This document shows positions 31,227 to 40,462 of a DNA stretch of 64,000 nucleotides, in pieces (within the stretch, counting starts at the first letter, position 1; each line of letters starts with the position of its first letter). The DNA comes from Martensiomyces pterosporus (Eukaryota > Kickxellomycota > Kickxellomycetes > Kickxellales > Kickxellaceae): the NCBI GenBank assembly GCA_025201845.1, contig MU603979.1:1-64000 (forward strand). The letters run 5' to 3'. The notes below the pieces were generated by a model. The model saw only the letters and a program-made list of their open reading frames with translations, ran no database searches and was not told the origin of the DNA. The position numbers were made by a program, and so were the translations under genes.

Positions 31227-33195
31227 GCTCGCAAGACATCGCATCACTTCCGCTCGTGTTTAATGTCTGCTGGCATAGGGGATGCATGTGTGCGGGATGT
31301 TTGGAGACAGTTGCGCGATGCATGCTTGTATGCATTTATGTATATGTGTGCAAGGCAGCACGGCCGTTTGTGGGCAAAACCACACGTTGTGTGTGCGCCA
31401 GCGGTGAACACAAAGGGCAGAAGCTGTGCATTGCATCTGGCAGATGTTGGAATATTCCTTTTGGGGCGGGATGTGCCTGTAGGCATGATGGCACACGGCA
31501 GCAGCCAAAAGGCGCTGTCTCCCTGTCAAGCAACTCTAATGTCTGGGTTCTGCTGCTGCCCTGTAGACAAAAAACTGCCGTCGTGGATGTATTGCGCGGG
31601 AGAGCAGTAGGCAAGCATAACAATGCTGCCCTGTACGGGGGGAGCGGAGATGGCACGGGTATAGCGTTGGCCATGCCTACATGGCAGGCGGGCGGGTGCC
31701 TGCTTTCGCCACATTTGGCTGCAAGAATGGCGTCTTGTTTCTTTAAGCGGATCCAGCACCACACCACAAGCGGCTGTTACCATCTTTTTGTGCCCCTCCC
31801 CGCCTCGCTCTCCGCCCCTCCTCGCTGCACATGCGCACAGGGTAGCTGGTATCTGGCATCTGGCAAAGAGAAGGCGTGTGTGGAGGGAGGCTGCTGCGCT
31901 GCCACCAGCGCCCCTTCCTTCCCTCCGCCAAATGTAGAGGACAAGAGACATGCGAGATGCGTCATTTTTAGCTCGTCTGCGAGCATGTATTGTCCCCCCT
32001 TTACTGCGATTTCCTCTTTCTCCTCCACTGGCCCTGTGCGTGTTCTTTCGATAGGCCTGTGCGCCGATTTGTCAGATGCCGCTCGGGGCTGGAACCAGGT
32101 GTATCCAGCACCCCCCTCTTTCCCCAAATGCCTGCCGTGTGCTCTGTGTATGCAGGCACGTCTGAACTCTGCGAGCAGGCGCAACTGCGCCGGTCAGCTG
32201 GAGCCTGGGTTCCGCGGTCTTGCATCATCGATAGACGCGCTAAGGGGCAGCTTGCTCAGACAAGCTAGTCTTCTGCCGACCACCTGCTCCGCCTGGATGT
32301 GCACGCGACAGCGGAAGGCGATGCGTGATCGCCAGCCAGTCTGCTGTGCCTCCATCCTCCCTACATCTCCCGGCTTGACTTTTGCTACTGCCATTACTCC
32401 CCTTCCCTACCAGCCCAGCTGGATTCCGCTGGATTGCTGCCTGGCGCCTGGTGCCTGGTGCCTGCTGCAGAAACAGGGGGCTGCGATGCGCATGCACAGC
32501 GCTTGCTGATCGGAGCCAGCACAGAGGATCTGCTCCTGCAAAATATACAGAATATAGCTGGGCATCCGGCTATCGCCTACTGCCGTGAATGCTCCTTGCC
32601 TGCTTGCTTACTGGAAGAGCAGTGCTTGGCGTAGTAGACCACGCCTGTGCGCTAGTGCCCACGCCTGAGGCCCTGTGCCTCGCATTCTCTGCGAAAGGCG
32701 CTGCTGCTGGTGGCTACAGCCTTGTGATCGCCCGTGTCTTTTTGCTGAGGAGCCTTTTTGAGCGGCAGCAAGAGCAAGCCGTGCTCGCGAGGGAGGGGGA
32801 GGACGGGGGTGTTGTTTGGCAGTGTGCGCTACCCGCCCCACCTTGAGAAAACACCCGGCGGCAGATGCACACCGCACTCGCGATACTTGGGGCAGGAGGG
32901 GGCTCGTACTCCCCTATCCCGCCGGCACACAGCAAGGGCCTTGCTCGTGCGCGTACATTGCCATCTCCCCACCCCAAATCCAGCCATTCTACCATTATTT
33001 ACCGGCTCTTTACAGCAGAGTGTATGTGCCCAAGGAGGATGGGGATGCGGCTGCAGCTGCTGGCTGCTGAATCAGCGGGTGTCCACTCGGGTTGGCGGTG
33101 CCTGCGTGCTGCGCTGAAGGCCCTAGCCAACAGGGAAAAGCTTGGGCGAGGGAGGCGGGAGCGAGGGGAGGAGTGGAAAAGCCACCCGCCGGGGC

Positions 33196-33202
33196 TTAAA
33201 TA
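33196..33202 (+). promoter_or_regulatory. TATA-like element upstream of the trehalose gene
   Basis: TTAAATA lies 455 bp before the ATG at 33,657, after a GC-rich block with AGGGG pentamers and before a CT-rich leader. Position fits a TATA box with a long 5' leader; this is inference. Confidence 0.35.
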
Positions 33203-33656
33203 GAGCAGCTCCCGGCCCCGCCCACCCTCTGTCAACCACGTCGTCGTTTTGGTCATCTCACGCCGCCTGCCTTCATTGCTCTCTCTGCCAGCCAGCATCC
33301 TCCCAGACGCACTCTTCTCTCCCCTGCACTCCTGTCCGCCGTGTCTGTTCTCGCTCCGCACAGTGCACAGCAAAACAGCGCCATCAAATAGCATACACAC
33401 GACCCGTTCTTCCGGTGCTTTCGTCATCCACCCGCCCGGCTTATTGGCTGCATCCACCTCCTCAAAATCTAGCTCCAGCGCCTCCTGTGCTCAATATTTG
33501 TTTCCTCGGCTTCGTAGCGTTGCCGATTCCACAGCGCCAGTTTTTTATCGCCTACTGTAGCCCCATCACAGGCTCGCACACGCTCTTCTCCACCCGAGAC
33601 ACCCTCGTCTGTTTTTCTTCCTCATACGTGCTCTTTAGCCTCACCACCCACCAGCA

Positions 33657-35732
33657 ATGGCTCCACCCATCCGCCGCAAGTTTAGCGTCCTCGAGACGGG
33701 CTCGCCCCGCTACGTCCTCGCCCGCAAGAAGGCGATCGCCAAGTCCATCTACCTCGGTGTTGCCGTCTCGTACGACGACCAGGGGCAGATCAACTGGGCC
33801 TGCTCGAGCTACGACGGCGTCGAGTTTGAGAGCCACGAGGACACCTTCCACGGCACTGCTGGGGTCAAGGGGTCCGAGCAGCTCAACCAGCTCAACGACA
33901 TCATCATCCGCACGGTCTCGGACTACGCGACGTCTCACAACTACCGCATCCAGGGAGTCTGCATTGGCTGCGACGAGAGCACCGCCAAGATCGTTGCCAG
34001 CGACCCCAAGTTCAAGGACCCGATCCGCACCATGTGCACGCGCTTCTGGTTTGACCTCGACGCCGTCCCGTGCATCTACACCCTGCGCGGCATGTCGCTG
34101 ACTGAGGAGGCAGCCTCGGCTGCGCGCAAGGTCTTTGACTGGTTCACCCCGCAGTTCCCTGGCAGCATCCCGCGCATCGCCGTTGACCCGGACACCAACG
34201 AGGTCCTTGTCGACATGGACGGGCACTGCCACATGATCGACCTCAAGCACTTTGAGGACACCACGGACAAGCCCACCTGGGACAAGCTCCTGCAGCTCTC
34301 GGAGGAGTGCAAGCAGCGCAAGCTCCGCATCCTCTTCTTCAACTCGACGCCGCAGGGCGGAGGCGTCGCCCTCATGCGCCACGCAACGATCCGCCTGATG
34401 AGGCTGCTTGGCGTCGACTGCCGCTGGTTTGTGGCCAAGCCCAACCCCGATGTCTTTGTCATCACCAAGCGCAAGTTCCACAACGTCTTCCAGGGCGTCA
34501 CCCAGGACGAGCAGTACAGGCTGCAGCAGGACGACAAGAACCTGTGGGTTGAGTGGTGCAACGAGAACTTTGACCGCTACTGGGGCGAGGGCAAGGACGT
34601 TGTCGAGTCTGCGGACGTCATCATCATGGACGACCCCCAGGTCTCGGCCATCATCCCGCGCATCCGCAAGCTCAACCCAGGCGCGCGCATCATCTACCGC
34701 TCGCACATTGAGATCCGCGCCGACCTGGCCTCGGTCGAGGGCTCGATGCAGTACGATCTCTGGGACTTTTTGTGGGGCGGCTTTATCCAGAGCAGCGACG
34801 TCTTCATCTCGCACCCAGTTGCCGGCTTCATTCCTCCGCGCGTGCCCCACAGCAAGGTTGCGCTGATGCCTGCTGCCACCGACGAGCTCGATGGCCTCAA
34901 CAAGAGGATGAGTGCTGCCGATCTCGAGTACTACCGCCGCGTGTTCAACCGCTGCGCCGAGGACCAGGGCAGCCCAGGCATTGCAAGCGACCGCCCCTAC
35001 GTCATCCAGATTGCGCGCTTCGATCCCGCCAAGGGAATCCCCGACGTTATCGAGGCGTACCGCGGCTTCCGCGAGCAGCTCAACGCAAAGGGCATCGAGG
35101 CCGACCAGCAGCCGCAGCTTGTGCTCTGCGGACACGGAAGCATTGACGACCCAGATGGCACCGTCGTCTATGAGCAGGTCATCCAGCTCCTCACCCAGCC
35201 CGAGTACGCGCCCTATGCCAAGGACATCTGCGTCGCTCGCCTCCCTGCCTCGGACCAGCTTCTCTGCGCTATTCTGCGCGGCTCGTTCTGCGCCCTCCAG
35301 CTCTCGCACCGCGAGGGCTTCGAGGTCAAGGTCACCGAGTCCCTGTCCAAGTACAAGCCCGTTATTGCGTACCGCTCTGGCGGCATCCCCCTGCAGATCG
35401 AGGATGGCAAGACCGGCATCCTGGTCGAGCGCGGCAACACCAAGGGCGTGTCCGATGCGCTGACCCGCCTCTACACCGACCAGGCGTACTACCAGGACTT
35501 TGTCAACGAGCTCCGCACCAAGGAGCAGGACAGCAAGCGGCAGCAGTACTTCACTCCGTTCCAGTCCGTCAACTGGCTCTACCTCGCCACCCAGCTTGCC
35601 TTCAAGGGCAACGACGAGGCCGTGGCGAGGAACCAGCCGTCGGGCAATGTCGAGGGCACCTATCTTGGCAACGGCGAGGTCAGGCAGTGGAATGCCAGGT
35701 ACGTCCGCGAGTACTGGCAGAACACGGCCTGA
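33657..35732 (+). CDS. CCG-9-type trehalose synthase / trehalose phosphorylase (GT4 family)
   Basis: The ATG at 33,657 opens 691 residues in one exon. The N-terminal half (SIYLGVAVSYDDQG, then GCDESTAKIV) is the part specific to the fungal clock-controlled gene-9 / retaining trehalose phosphorylase family; the C-terminal half is a GT-B glycosyltransferase with NSTPQGGGVALM (acceptor loop), IYRSHIEIR, HPVAGFIPP, QIARFDPAKGIPD and the donor-site EX7E motif in REGFEVKVTESL followed by YRSGGIPLQIEDG. Members make or phosphorolyse trehalose from glucose and a glucosyl donor in the cytosol; direction and donor cannot be read here. Trehalose is a stress and spore reserve. Codon use is strongly C-ending, suggesting high expression. 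Upstream AGGGG elements agree with stress control. Confidence 0.93.
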   Translation: MAPPIRRKFSVLETGSPRYVLARKKAIAKSIYLGVAVSYDDQGQINWACSSYDGVEFESHEDTFHGTAGVKGSEQLNQLNDIIIRTVSDYATSHNYRIQGVCIGCDESTAKIVASDPKFKDPIRTMCTRFWFDLDAVPCIYTLRGMSLTEEAASAARKVFDWFTPQFPGSIPRIAVDPDTNEVLVDMDGHCHMIDLKHFEDTTDKPTWDKLLQLSEECKQRKLRILFFNSTPQGGGVALMRHATIRLMRLLGVDCRWFVAKPNPDVFVITKRKFHNVFQGVTQDEQYRLQQDDKNLWVEWCNENFDRYWGEGKDVVESADVIIMDDPQVSAIIPRIRKLNPGARIIYRSHIEIRADLASVEGSMQYDLWDFLWGGFIQSSDVFISHPVAGFIPPRVPHSKVALMPAATDELDGLNKRMSAADLEYYRRVFNRCAEDQGSPGIASDRPYVIQIARFDPAKGIPDVIEAYRGFREQLNAKGIEADQQPQLVLCGHGSIDDPDGTVVYEQVIQLLTQPEYAPYAKDICVARLPASDQLLCAILRGSFCALQLSHREGFEVKVTESLSKYKPVIAYRSGGIPLQIEDGKTGILVERGNTKGVSDALTRLYTDQAYYQDFVNELRTKEQDSKRQQYFTPFQSVNWLYLATQLAFKGNDEAVARNQPSGNVEGTYLGNGEVRQWNARYVREYWQNTA

Positions 35733-35863
35733 GCGGGGGGCTGCACCGTCGCTCTGCTTTCCCGCCTCGCCAAAAAGCAAGCCACACTGTGATTCTATTC
35801 CTTTCGGTATGTTTTGTTTTCATTATTCAAATTACAAGTCTCCAGGCAGCATGCCGTGGCAGC

Positions 35864-36679
35864 CTAGTGCAGAAGAACTGCCCTGAGATAGTGCCTTCGC
35901 TGTGTGTCCGCTGCTGCCGCTGGGCCGGGCGGCGAGGGGTCCTGCTGCGCCTGCTCCTGGGTGGCCGTGGGGATGTACTCCGTCATGTAGACGTCTCGGA
36001 CAAACCTGCGTGCCTCGGACGGCGTCGAGAACTGAAGAATAAACGCACCCCTGCGCGACAGGAACGTAGCCCCCGACGCCGGTGCGGGCTGTATTCCCGG
36101 GATGACCGTGTCGACGATCTCGTAGTCCCTGTAGAAATCCCTCACCTGGTGCTGGTTGACGTACGCCGGGTACCCGTACAGGTAGACCAGCCTGCCTAGC
36201 GCGTGCCCAATGTACTTTTGCACCGTTGGGTTGGGCGCCGCCTCCCTTGTGACAAAGTCCGCCCTCACGGTGCTTCCAGCAAACGGCATGTTGTTTGCGC
36301 GCGTAACGTAGTCCTGCGCAAACCCTGCCTTGAAGAACTTGATGCGACACGAGTTGAGCGGCCGCAGGTGGAGGTCGTGCTCGAACTGCAGCGAGTTGAT
36401 CCTTGGCATGTAGTTTCTGCCAGGTATTACCATCCGGTACACGTCGTCGGCCGTGGTTCCAGGAGGCAGGTCGGAGAGGCGGACGATGTCTGTGGGCGTT
36501 GGGCTGATATCCGAGGCGGTGGATCCGCGTACTGCGTGGCTCTTTGTGCGCGTCTGCTTGCCTCTCCGCTGCTGCTGGTCGCTGGGGCTTCCTTCGGCTG
36601 TGCCCTGTGTCGTAAATGCCCGAATTGGTGCAAAAGTGGCTGGCCTCCGGAGCACGGGGGATGCACTGGCTCGCAACAT
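35864..36679 (-). CDS. RRM-like RNA-binding protein, probably mitochondrial
   Basis: The ATG at 36,679 gives 271 residues. The start MLRASASPVLRRPATF and RAFTTQ look like a mitochondrial presequence with cleavage near residue 25. A Lys/Arg/Gln linker leads to an RRM-like region: VRLSDLPPGTTADDVYRMV (beta1-alpha1 with RNP2-like VRLSDLP), then a SCRIKFFKAGFAQDYVTRA segment in the RNP1 position and VRADFVTRE as the last strand. A second similar half (VYLYGYPAYVNQHQVRDFYRDY, then GAFILQFSTPSEARRFVRD) follows. The order is that of a tandem-RRM protein. I do not recognise the orthologue; roles in mitochondrial translation or mRNA handling are only inferred. It lies 219 bp downstream of the co-oriented Zim17 gene and converges with the trehalose gene (131 bp). 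Confidence 0.72.
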   Translation of the reverse strand: MLRASASPVLRRPATFAPIRAFTTQGTAEGSPSDQQQRRGKQTRTKSHAVRGSTASDISPTPTDIVRLSDLPPGTTADDVYRMVIPGRNYMPRINSLQFEHDLHLRPLNSCRIKFFKAGFAQDYVTRANNMPFAGSTVRADFVTREAAPNPTVQKYIGHALGRLVYLYGYPAYVNQHQVRDFYRDYEIVDTVIPGIQPAPASGATFLSRRGAFILQFSTPSEARRFVRDVYMTEYIPTATQEQAQQDPSPPGPAAAADTQRRHYLRAVLLH

Positions 36680-36898
36680 GCTGACAACTACAGAGAGTAT
36701 GCGTGTGTATTTAGACAGAAAGTAGAGCAACCTAATGGAGCAAGAGACGAAAGAGCAAGAGCTGGCGCACATGCGAAGCGGCGAGCAGTGCTGCGTTTCT
36801 CGGCTCCTCGGTTTTGTATGATCGTAATAATGGGTGAAAAATGCTGGCTTCCTGTTCGGTGATCGCTTGATCCAGAAAAGCACCCAGCACCCAGGAGC

Positions 36899-37504
36899 TC
36901 ATTCGCCCTTTTCGCGCCTCGCCGTCACTTCGTCATAGTCCGACAGCGCGCTCCTGACCTGATCCGCCTCGATGTCGTCCAGCAGCCCAGCATCTTTGAG
37001 CTGCCGCACCTTTTCGCCCTTTTCGCGCATCAAGTCCTCGACATTGATGCTTTTATCGCGGAACCAGCCCAAATTGTCTGCAATCAGGTGCCTGTTCTTG
37101 CAGCTGTCGCACTGAATCAGCACCACGCCTTTCTCGTACGCGTGCTTCGACATTGTCTTGAACTGCCGGTGCTTGCACACCTTGCACGTAAACCCGATCA
37201 GCAAGCGGGCCTCTTTGGGGTTGCTGGCTGCAGATGGGATCGATGCTGTGGTGGAGGCAGGAGCTGGAGGCTCGCTGCCTTGTTTTGTGTCTGTTGACTT
37301 GTACCGGTGCTGCTGTGCAATCGATTCGAGCGCCGCCTGTCTGCAGAGAACAGTCGCATAGCCCGGTGCCTGATGGAACCTGCTGCTGAGGACAGAGTGA
37401 GAAAAACGTGGAGGCTGCACTTGCCGTGTTCCTCTTCCTAAGGCGGTGGCTCTGCGAGAGAGCATGGCAGCGACGCGAGCTATCTGTGTGCACGAAGTGG
37501 CCAT
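36899..37504 (-). CDS. ZIM17: DNL-type zinc-finger protein Zim17/Tim15/Hep1, mitochondrial Hsp70 escort
   Basis: The ATG at 37,504 gives 201 residues. The N-terminal 65 residues are rich in Arg, Ser and Ala with few acidic residues (mitochondrial presequence). The conserved block at 100-165 has CKVC (Cys107, Cys110) and CDSC (Cys132, Cys135), the LLIGFTCKVCKHRQ start and the DNLGWF motif naming the family. Zim17 keeps matrix Hsp70 (Ssc1) soluble and supports protein import and Fe-S assembly. The C-terminal tail is charged. An upstream hydrophobic in-frame stretch without consistent codon use was left out. Confidence 0.93.
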   Translation of the reverse strand: MATSCTQIARVAAMLSRRATALGRGTRQVQPPRFSHSVLSSRFHQAPGYATVLCRQAALESIAQQHRYKSTDTKQGSEPPAPASTTASIPSAASNPKEARLLIGFTCKVCKHRQFKTMSKHAYEKGVVLIQCDSCKNRHLIADNLGWFRDKSINVEDLMREKGEKVRQLKDAGLLDDIEADQVRSALSDYDEVTARREKGE

Positions 37505-37738
37505 CGTCGCGTTCACTGTGTACATAAATATCACAATAATAATAAGAGTGTTGCTGGTGTATTCCGCAAATTCGAACAAGCAGAGAAGCAAGGGGGTCAG
37601 TGGTTGGTGGGCGCTATATGACCGTAAGAAGCGAACCGCTGGCTAGCCAGCAGCTGCAAGAGGCCAGTGCAGACACAGTTTATGGGGTAGGCGGGCTGGC
37701 GTGTTCCCATGACAGTGCGAGATAAAAAGCACAAAAGT

Positions 37739-38890
37739 CTAGGCGCTGGCTGCGGCTTGCTCGGGGGGCTGGACAACCACGGCTTCGAGATCCTGCTCAA
37801 AGCTGGGCACCTGTGTGCACGTCGATGCCCTGGTTGACATCTCTGGCGGCTCGCAGCTGGGCTTGCTGAGCCCTCTAACCATCGCTGCAGGCAGGAGGCT
37901 GAATGCAGCCCACAGCAGGCGTTTGCCAAGCGGCCGGTGCCATTCCTTCTCGCGCATGCCACAATGAGCGTGCATGGTGGCCGAGCTAAGATCAGATGCT
38001 CTGTGTCTGACAGCCCTGTGGGTGCTGTGCAGGAAGGCCGGACTGATCAATATAAGGATAAAGTCGACCAGCCCAGTGAGTACCCTTGGATACACGGTGA
38101 GGTTGATCATGAGCCTGTTGGTCATCATCGTCGGCAGCGTGAAGATGCGAGCCGTTGACATAAACACAGTCTCGAGCATCAGCAGCGCGGGGTATAAGAG
38201 CACGTAGTACATGTTCAGACGGGTGACCTGGCCGAAATACAAGTCGCGGACAAACTCTGGCTGCGCAGCAAGTGCCTCTGTACGAAGCCGCTTGGCCTGT
38301 CGGTACATCAGGATGGCTCGCGAGCAGCTCAGCGTAAGGGCGATGGTGACAAAGATGGCGCAGATGCCAAACACCATCAGATACAGGTAGAACGTGATGG
38401 CTACCCACTCGCTTGTGTCGTCATCTACGGGCGACAGGATGCAGTCCTGGACATAGACCCTGACGAACAGCATGGGGAGCGCCAGCAGGTGCGACAGAGC
38501 GTATGTGATGGGGACCGACCAACGAAGGCGTATCTTGAACCGCACTATTCGGAGAATCGAGCGGAATAGCAGCTCCATGGTGAAGATGACGCTGGAAAAC
38601 AGGTAGAGAAGGGGCAGATGGCCGTAAAAGAGGTATCCAAAGACAACTCGGATGAAGATCTCGCTGTTTTGGATGCACTCGGGCAGCTTGTAGAAATGCT
38701 GCTGCAAGAGAAAGATGATCATGCTGGGTGCTGCTGACAGGGACATCATCAAGCAGACAGTCATGAATGTGGTAAACTGCCAGCTGCGCTTGAATCGCAG
38801 GTACAGGATGAATGCAATCACGGCAAAGCTGCTGGCTAGCGAGATGCTGGCCAGAACGGTCGTTGTCGTTTGTCCACTGCAGAATGACAT
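37739..38890 (-). CDS. seven-helix receptor-like membrane protein, family not recognised
   Basis: The ATG at 38,890 gives 383 residues. Seven hydrophobic segments can be seen: TTVLASISLASSFAV, FTTFMTVCLMMSL, the LFYGHLPLLYLFSSVIF helix, ITYALSHLLALPML, FYLYLMVFGICAIFVT, YVLLYPALLMLETVF and LTGLVDFILILISPA. Short basic loops (LRFKRSW, RIVRFKIRLRW) face one side, a QAKRLRTEA loop of medium length lies between helices 5 and 6, and a cytosolic tail of about 80 residues follows helix 7. The topology fits a G-protein-coupled receptor of the fungal Git3/cAMP-receptor-like kind, but no diagnostic motif was identified. Another upstream in-frame stretch (to 38,956 and a little beyond) has no ATG, so an additional 5' exon is possible. 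Confidence 0.65.
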   Translation of the reverse strand: MSFCSGQTTTTVLASISLASSFAVIAFILYLRFKRSWQFTTFMTVCLMMSLSAAPSMIIFLLQQHFYKLPECIQNSEIFIRVVFGYLFYGHLPLLYLFSSVIFTMELLFRSILRIVRFKIRLRWSVPITYALSHLLALPMLFVRVYVQDCILSPVDDDTSEWVAITFYLYLMVFGICAIFVTIALTLSCSRAILMYRQAKRLRTEALAAQPEFVRDLYFGQVTRLNMYYVLLYPALLMLETVFMSTARIFTLPTMMTNRLMINLTVYPRVLTGLVDFILILISPAFLHSTHRAVRHRASDLSSATMHAHCGMREKEWHRPLGKRLLWAAFSLLPAAMVRGLSKPSCEPPEMSTRASTCTQVPSFEQDLEAVVVQPPEQAAASA

Positions 38891-40462
38891 GATTGCTGAA
38901 GGGGCTGTCTGCGAGATATCACCTGAATATGCATTGCGAATATTGGTCGGCTCCACGGTTGGTATTATGCTGCTGATGCCGAGTGCGCATGAAGGTGGGT
39001 TTGGTTAGCGACAGGCCAGCAGGCAGATGAGAGATGGCGAGAGATGCAGTCTAACAGAATGGAAGCAATCTTTTTATCGGCAGCATCGAGTTGGAGATTG
39101 TTTTATAATGGCCGGCCGTGTGGCCTGTAATTTAAGCATTTCTCTTCGAGCTGAGGTGGAAAAGGTCCTTGGGCGAGTCTGCATGCATCAGAGAGTTTCA
39201 TGAAAGAAAGATCACGCGGTGTATTGGCACGCTGCTCCCTCCACTGCACCAGTTACATCTGCATGGCACACTAACTACGGGAGCGGAGAAAAGGCATGGT
39301 TTGGGCCAGCGGCATCCAAGTGAGGTGCGCTGTAGCGAGTGGGTTAACGACAGTGGTAGTTAATGGCCGATATGTGTGATGCTAGTGTGCTCTGGTGCTA
39401 GGGGGGAAGGTCTTTTTCTCGCGACAAATGCCTGCGCTCCCAAAGAAACCCCGTACATTGTAGCGCGGTCCTATAGGGCAAATATGCGCAGATGTGTGCC
39501 ACAGGGAAGTCGAAAGTGGTGCGGCCGCATCACTCAGGAGATTACTGTTCTTCGCTACTGAGCGTCTATTTCGTCATTGTTGGGAACCAAAAATAGGGGT
39601 GTTCCATGTAATCATGCCATAGATGGGGCACACACGGACGGGCATGAAGCAGCACCAGCAGAAGAAGGCCCGACGAGGCTCCATGCACAACGACGTGTTA
39701 TAGGCGCCAGCACATGCGGTAGCCCGTCCTATGCTGCTGGCATTCAACGCAGCTGGCGCAGGCGCTGTTCAAAAATGCGTGTATATTTTCAGCATGCCAA
39801 GTCGGCCATTTTGGCAAAGGGGTTTTCCAGATGCTCACCCACTGCAGAGCTATGCGGCCCTCTTGGAAGCGGCCGACCCCGCCAGAGCAGTCCTCAGCAC
39901 TCGCCGGCACAATGGCGCGTCGAAGAGGACGAGTGGTCTCCTGCTGCCAGCATTCTGAACTTTTGCTGCTCGGTAGCATTCAACGCGGCGCCCTGGATAA
40001 GACAGTCAAGCCAATGTCTCTCACCAGCGCTGGCTGGCAAATCAGGGGCGGTGGCAGCAAGAGACGCGTCATCTGAAGGCAGATAGCGCCGACAGATCAC
40101 CAGTGGGTGGCGGTGATCTTGTTGCTCACACCGCCACCTCGCTCACAGCTGCTGGTATCTTGGGCTGCCTACCGTCGTGAGCACACCTTCCCGTGGGAAC
40201 CTCTTCAGAGCTTAGTGCATCATCTTGGCAGCGATAAGGTGCAAATCCACCCTGCCCATCCCCTAGTCCAATGGCCACACCACGCAGACAGGTGGTTAAG
40301 GTGCCCTGCTGACAAACCCAGGATGCATGCTTTTAAGAGCGCCATGGTGCAAGATCCGCTGTCACCTGAACTTTGCACTCTGCACTTATATCACTTGCAA
40401 AGCATCAGCTTGCTTTTCCCAGCACTTCTATTTCTCCAATTCAACAGGACATTGTAAACCGA
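38891..40462. other. intergenic, 1.6 kb, divergent promoters
   Basis: Between the receptor-like gene and 5-oxoprolinase, which diverge. No supported gene. The last 90 bp before 40,463 remain open in the oxoprolinase frame (alternative ATG at 40,373) but look like leader. Confidence 0.5.

Larger units (their letters stand above)
29940..33656. other. 3.7-kb stretch without supported gene, ccg-9 upstream region
   Basis: This is the longest gene-poor stretch of the window. It holds simple repeats: a GT run near 30,006-30,018, an ATGCC-type repeat at 31,066-31,105 and a TTTA repeat at 31,201-31,226. From about 32,790 to 33,170 there are four stress-element-like pentamers (AGGGG at 32,794, 32,897 and 33,164; CCCCT at 32,911), a TTAAATA element at 33,196-33,202, then a pyrimidine-rich leader up to the ATG at 33,657. 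A 431-codon open frame (31,214-32,509) is Cys-rich, without ATG start or recognisable domain, and is taken as chance. A long noncoding RNA or a large promoter is possible. Confidence 0.5.

Noticed and set aside
31214..32509. 431-codon open frame on the + strand
   Set aside because: No ATG at its start, Cys-rich without spacing pattern, no domain, and located in GC-rich DNA where long open frames arise by chance.
33552..35780. 742-codon open frame antisense to the trehalose gene
   Set aside because: The + strand encodes a clear GT4 enzyme; the opposite frame is a shadow of biased codons.
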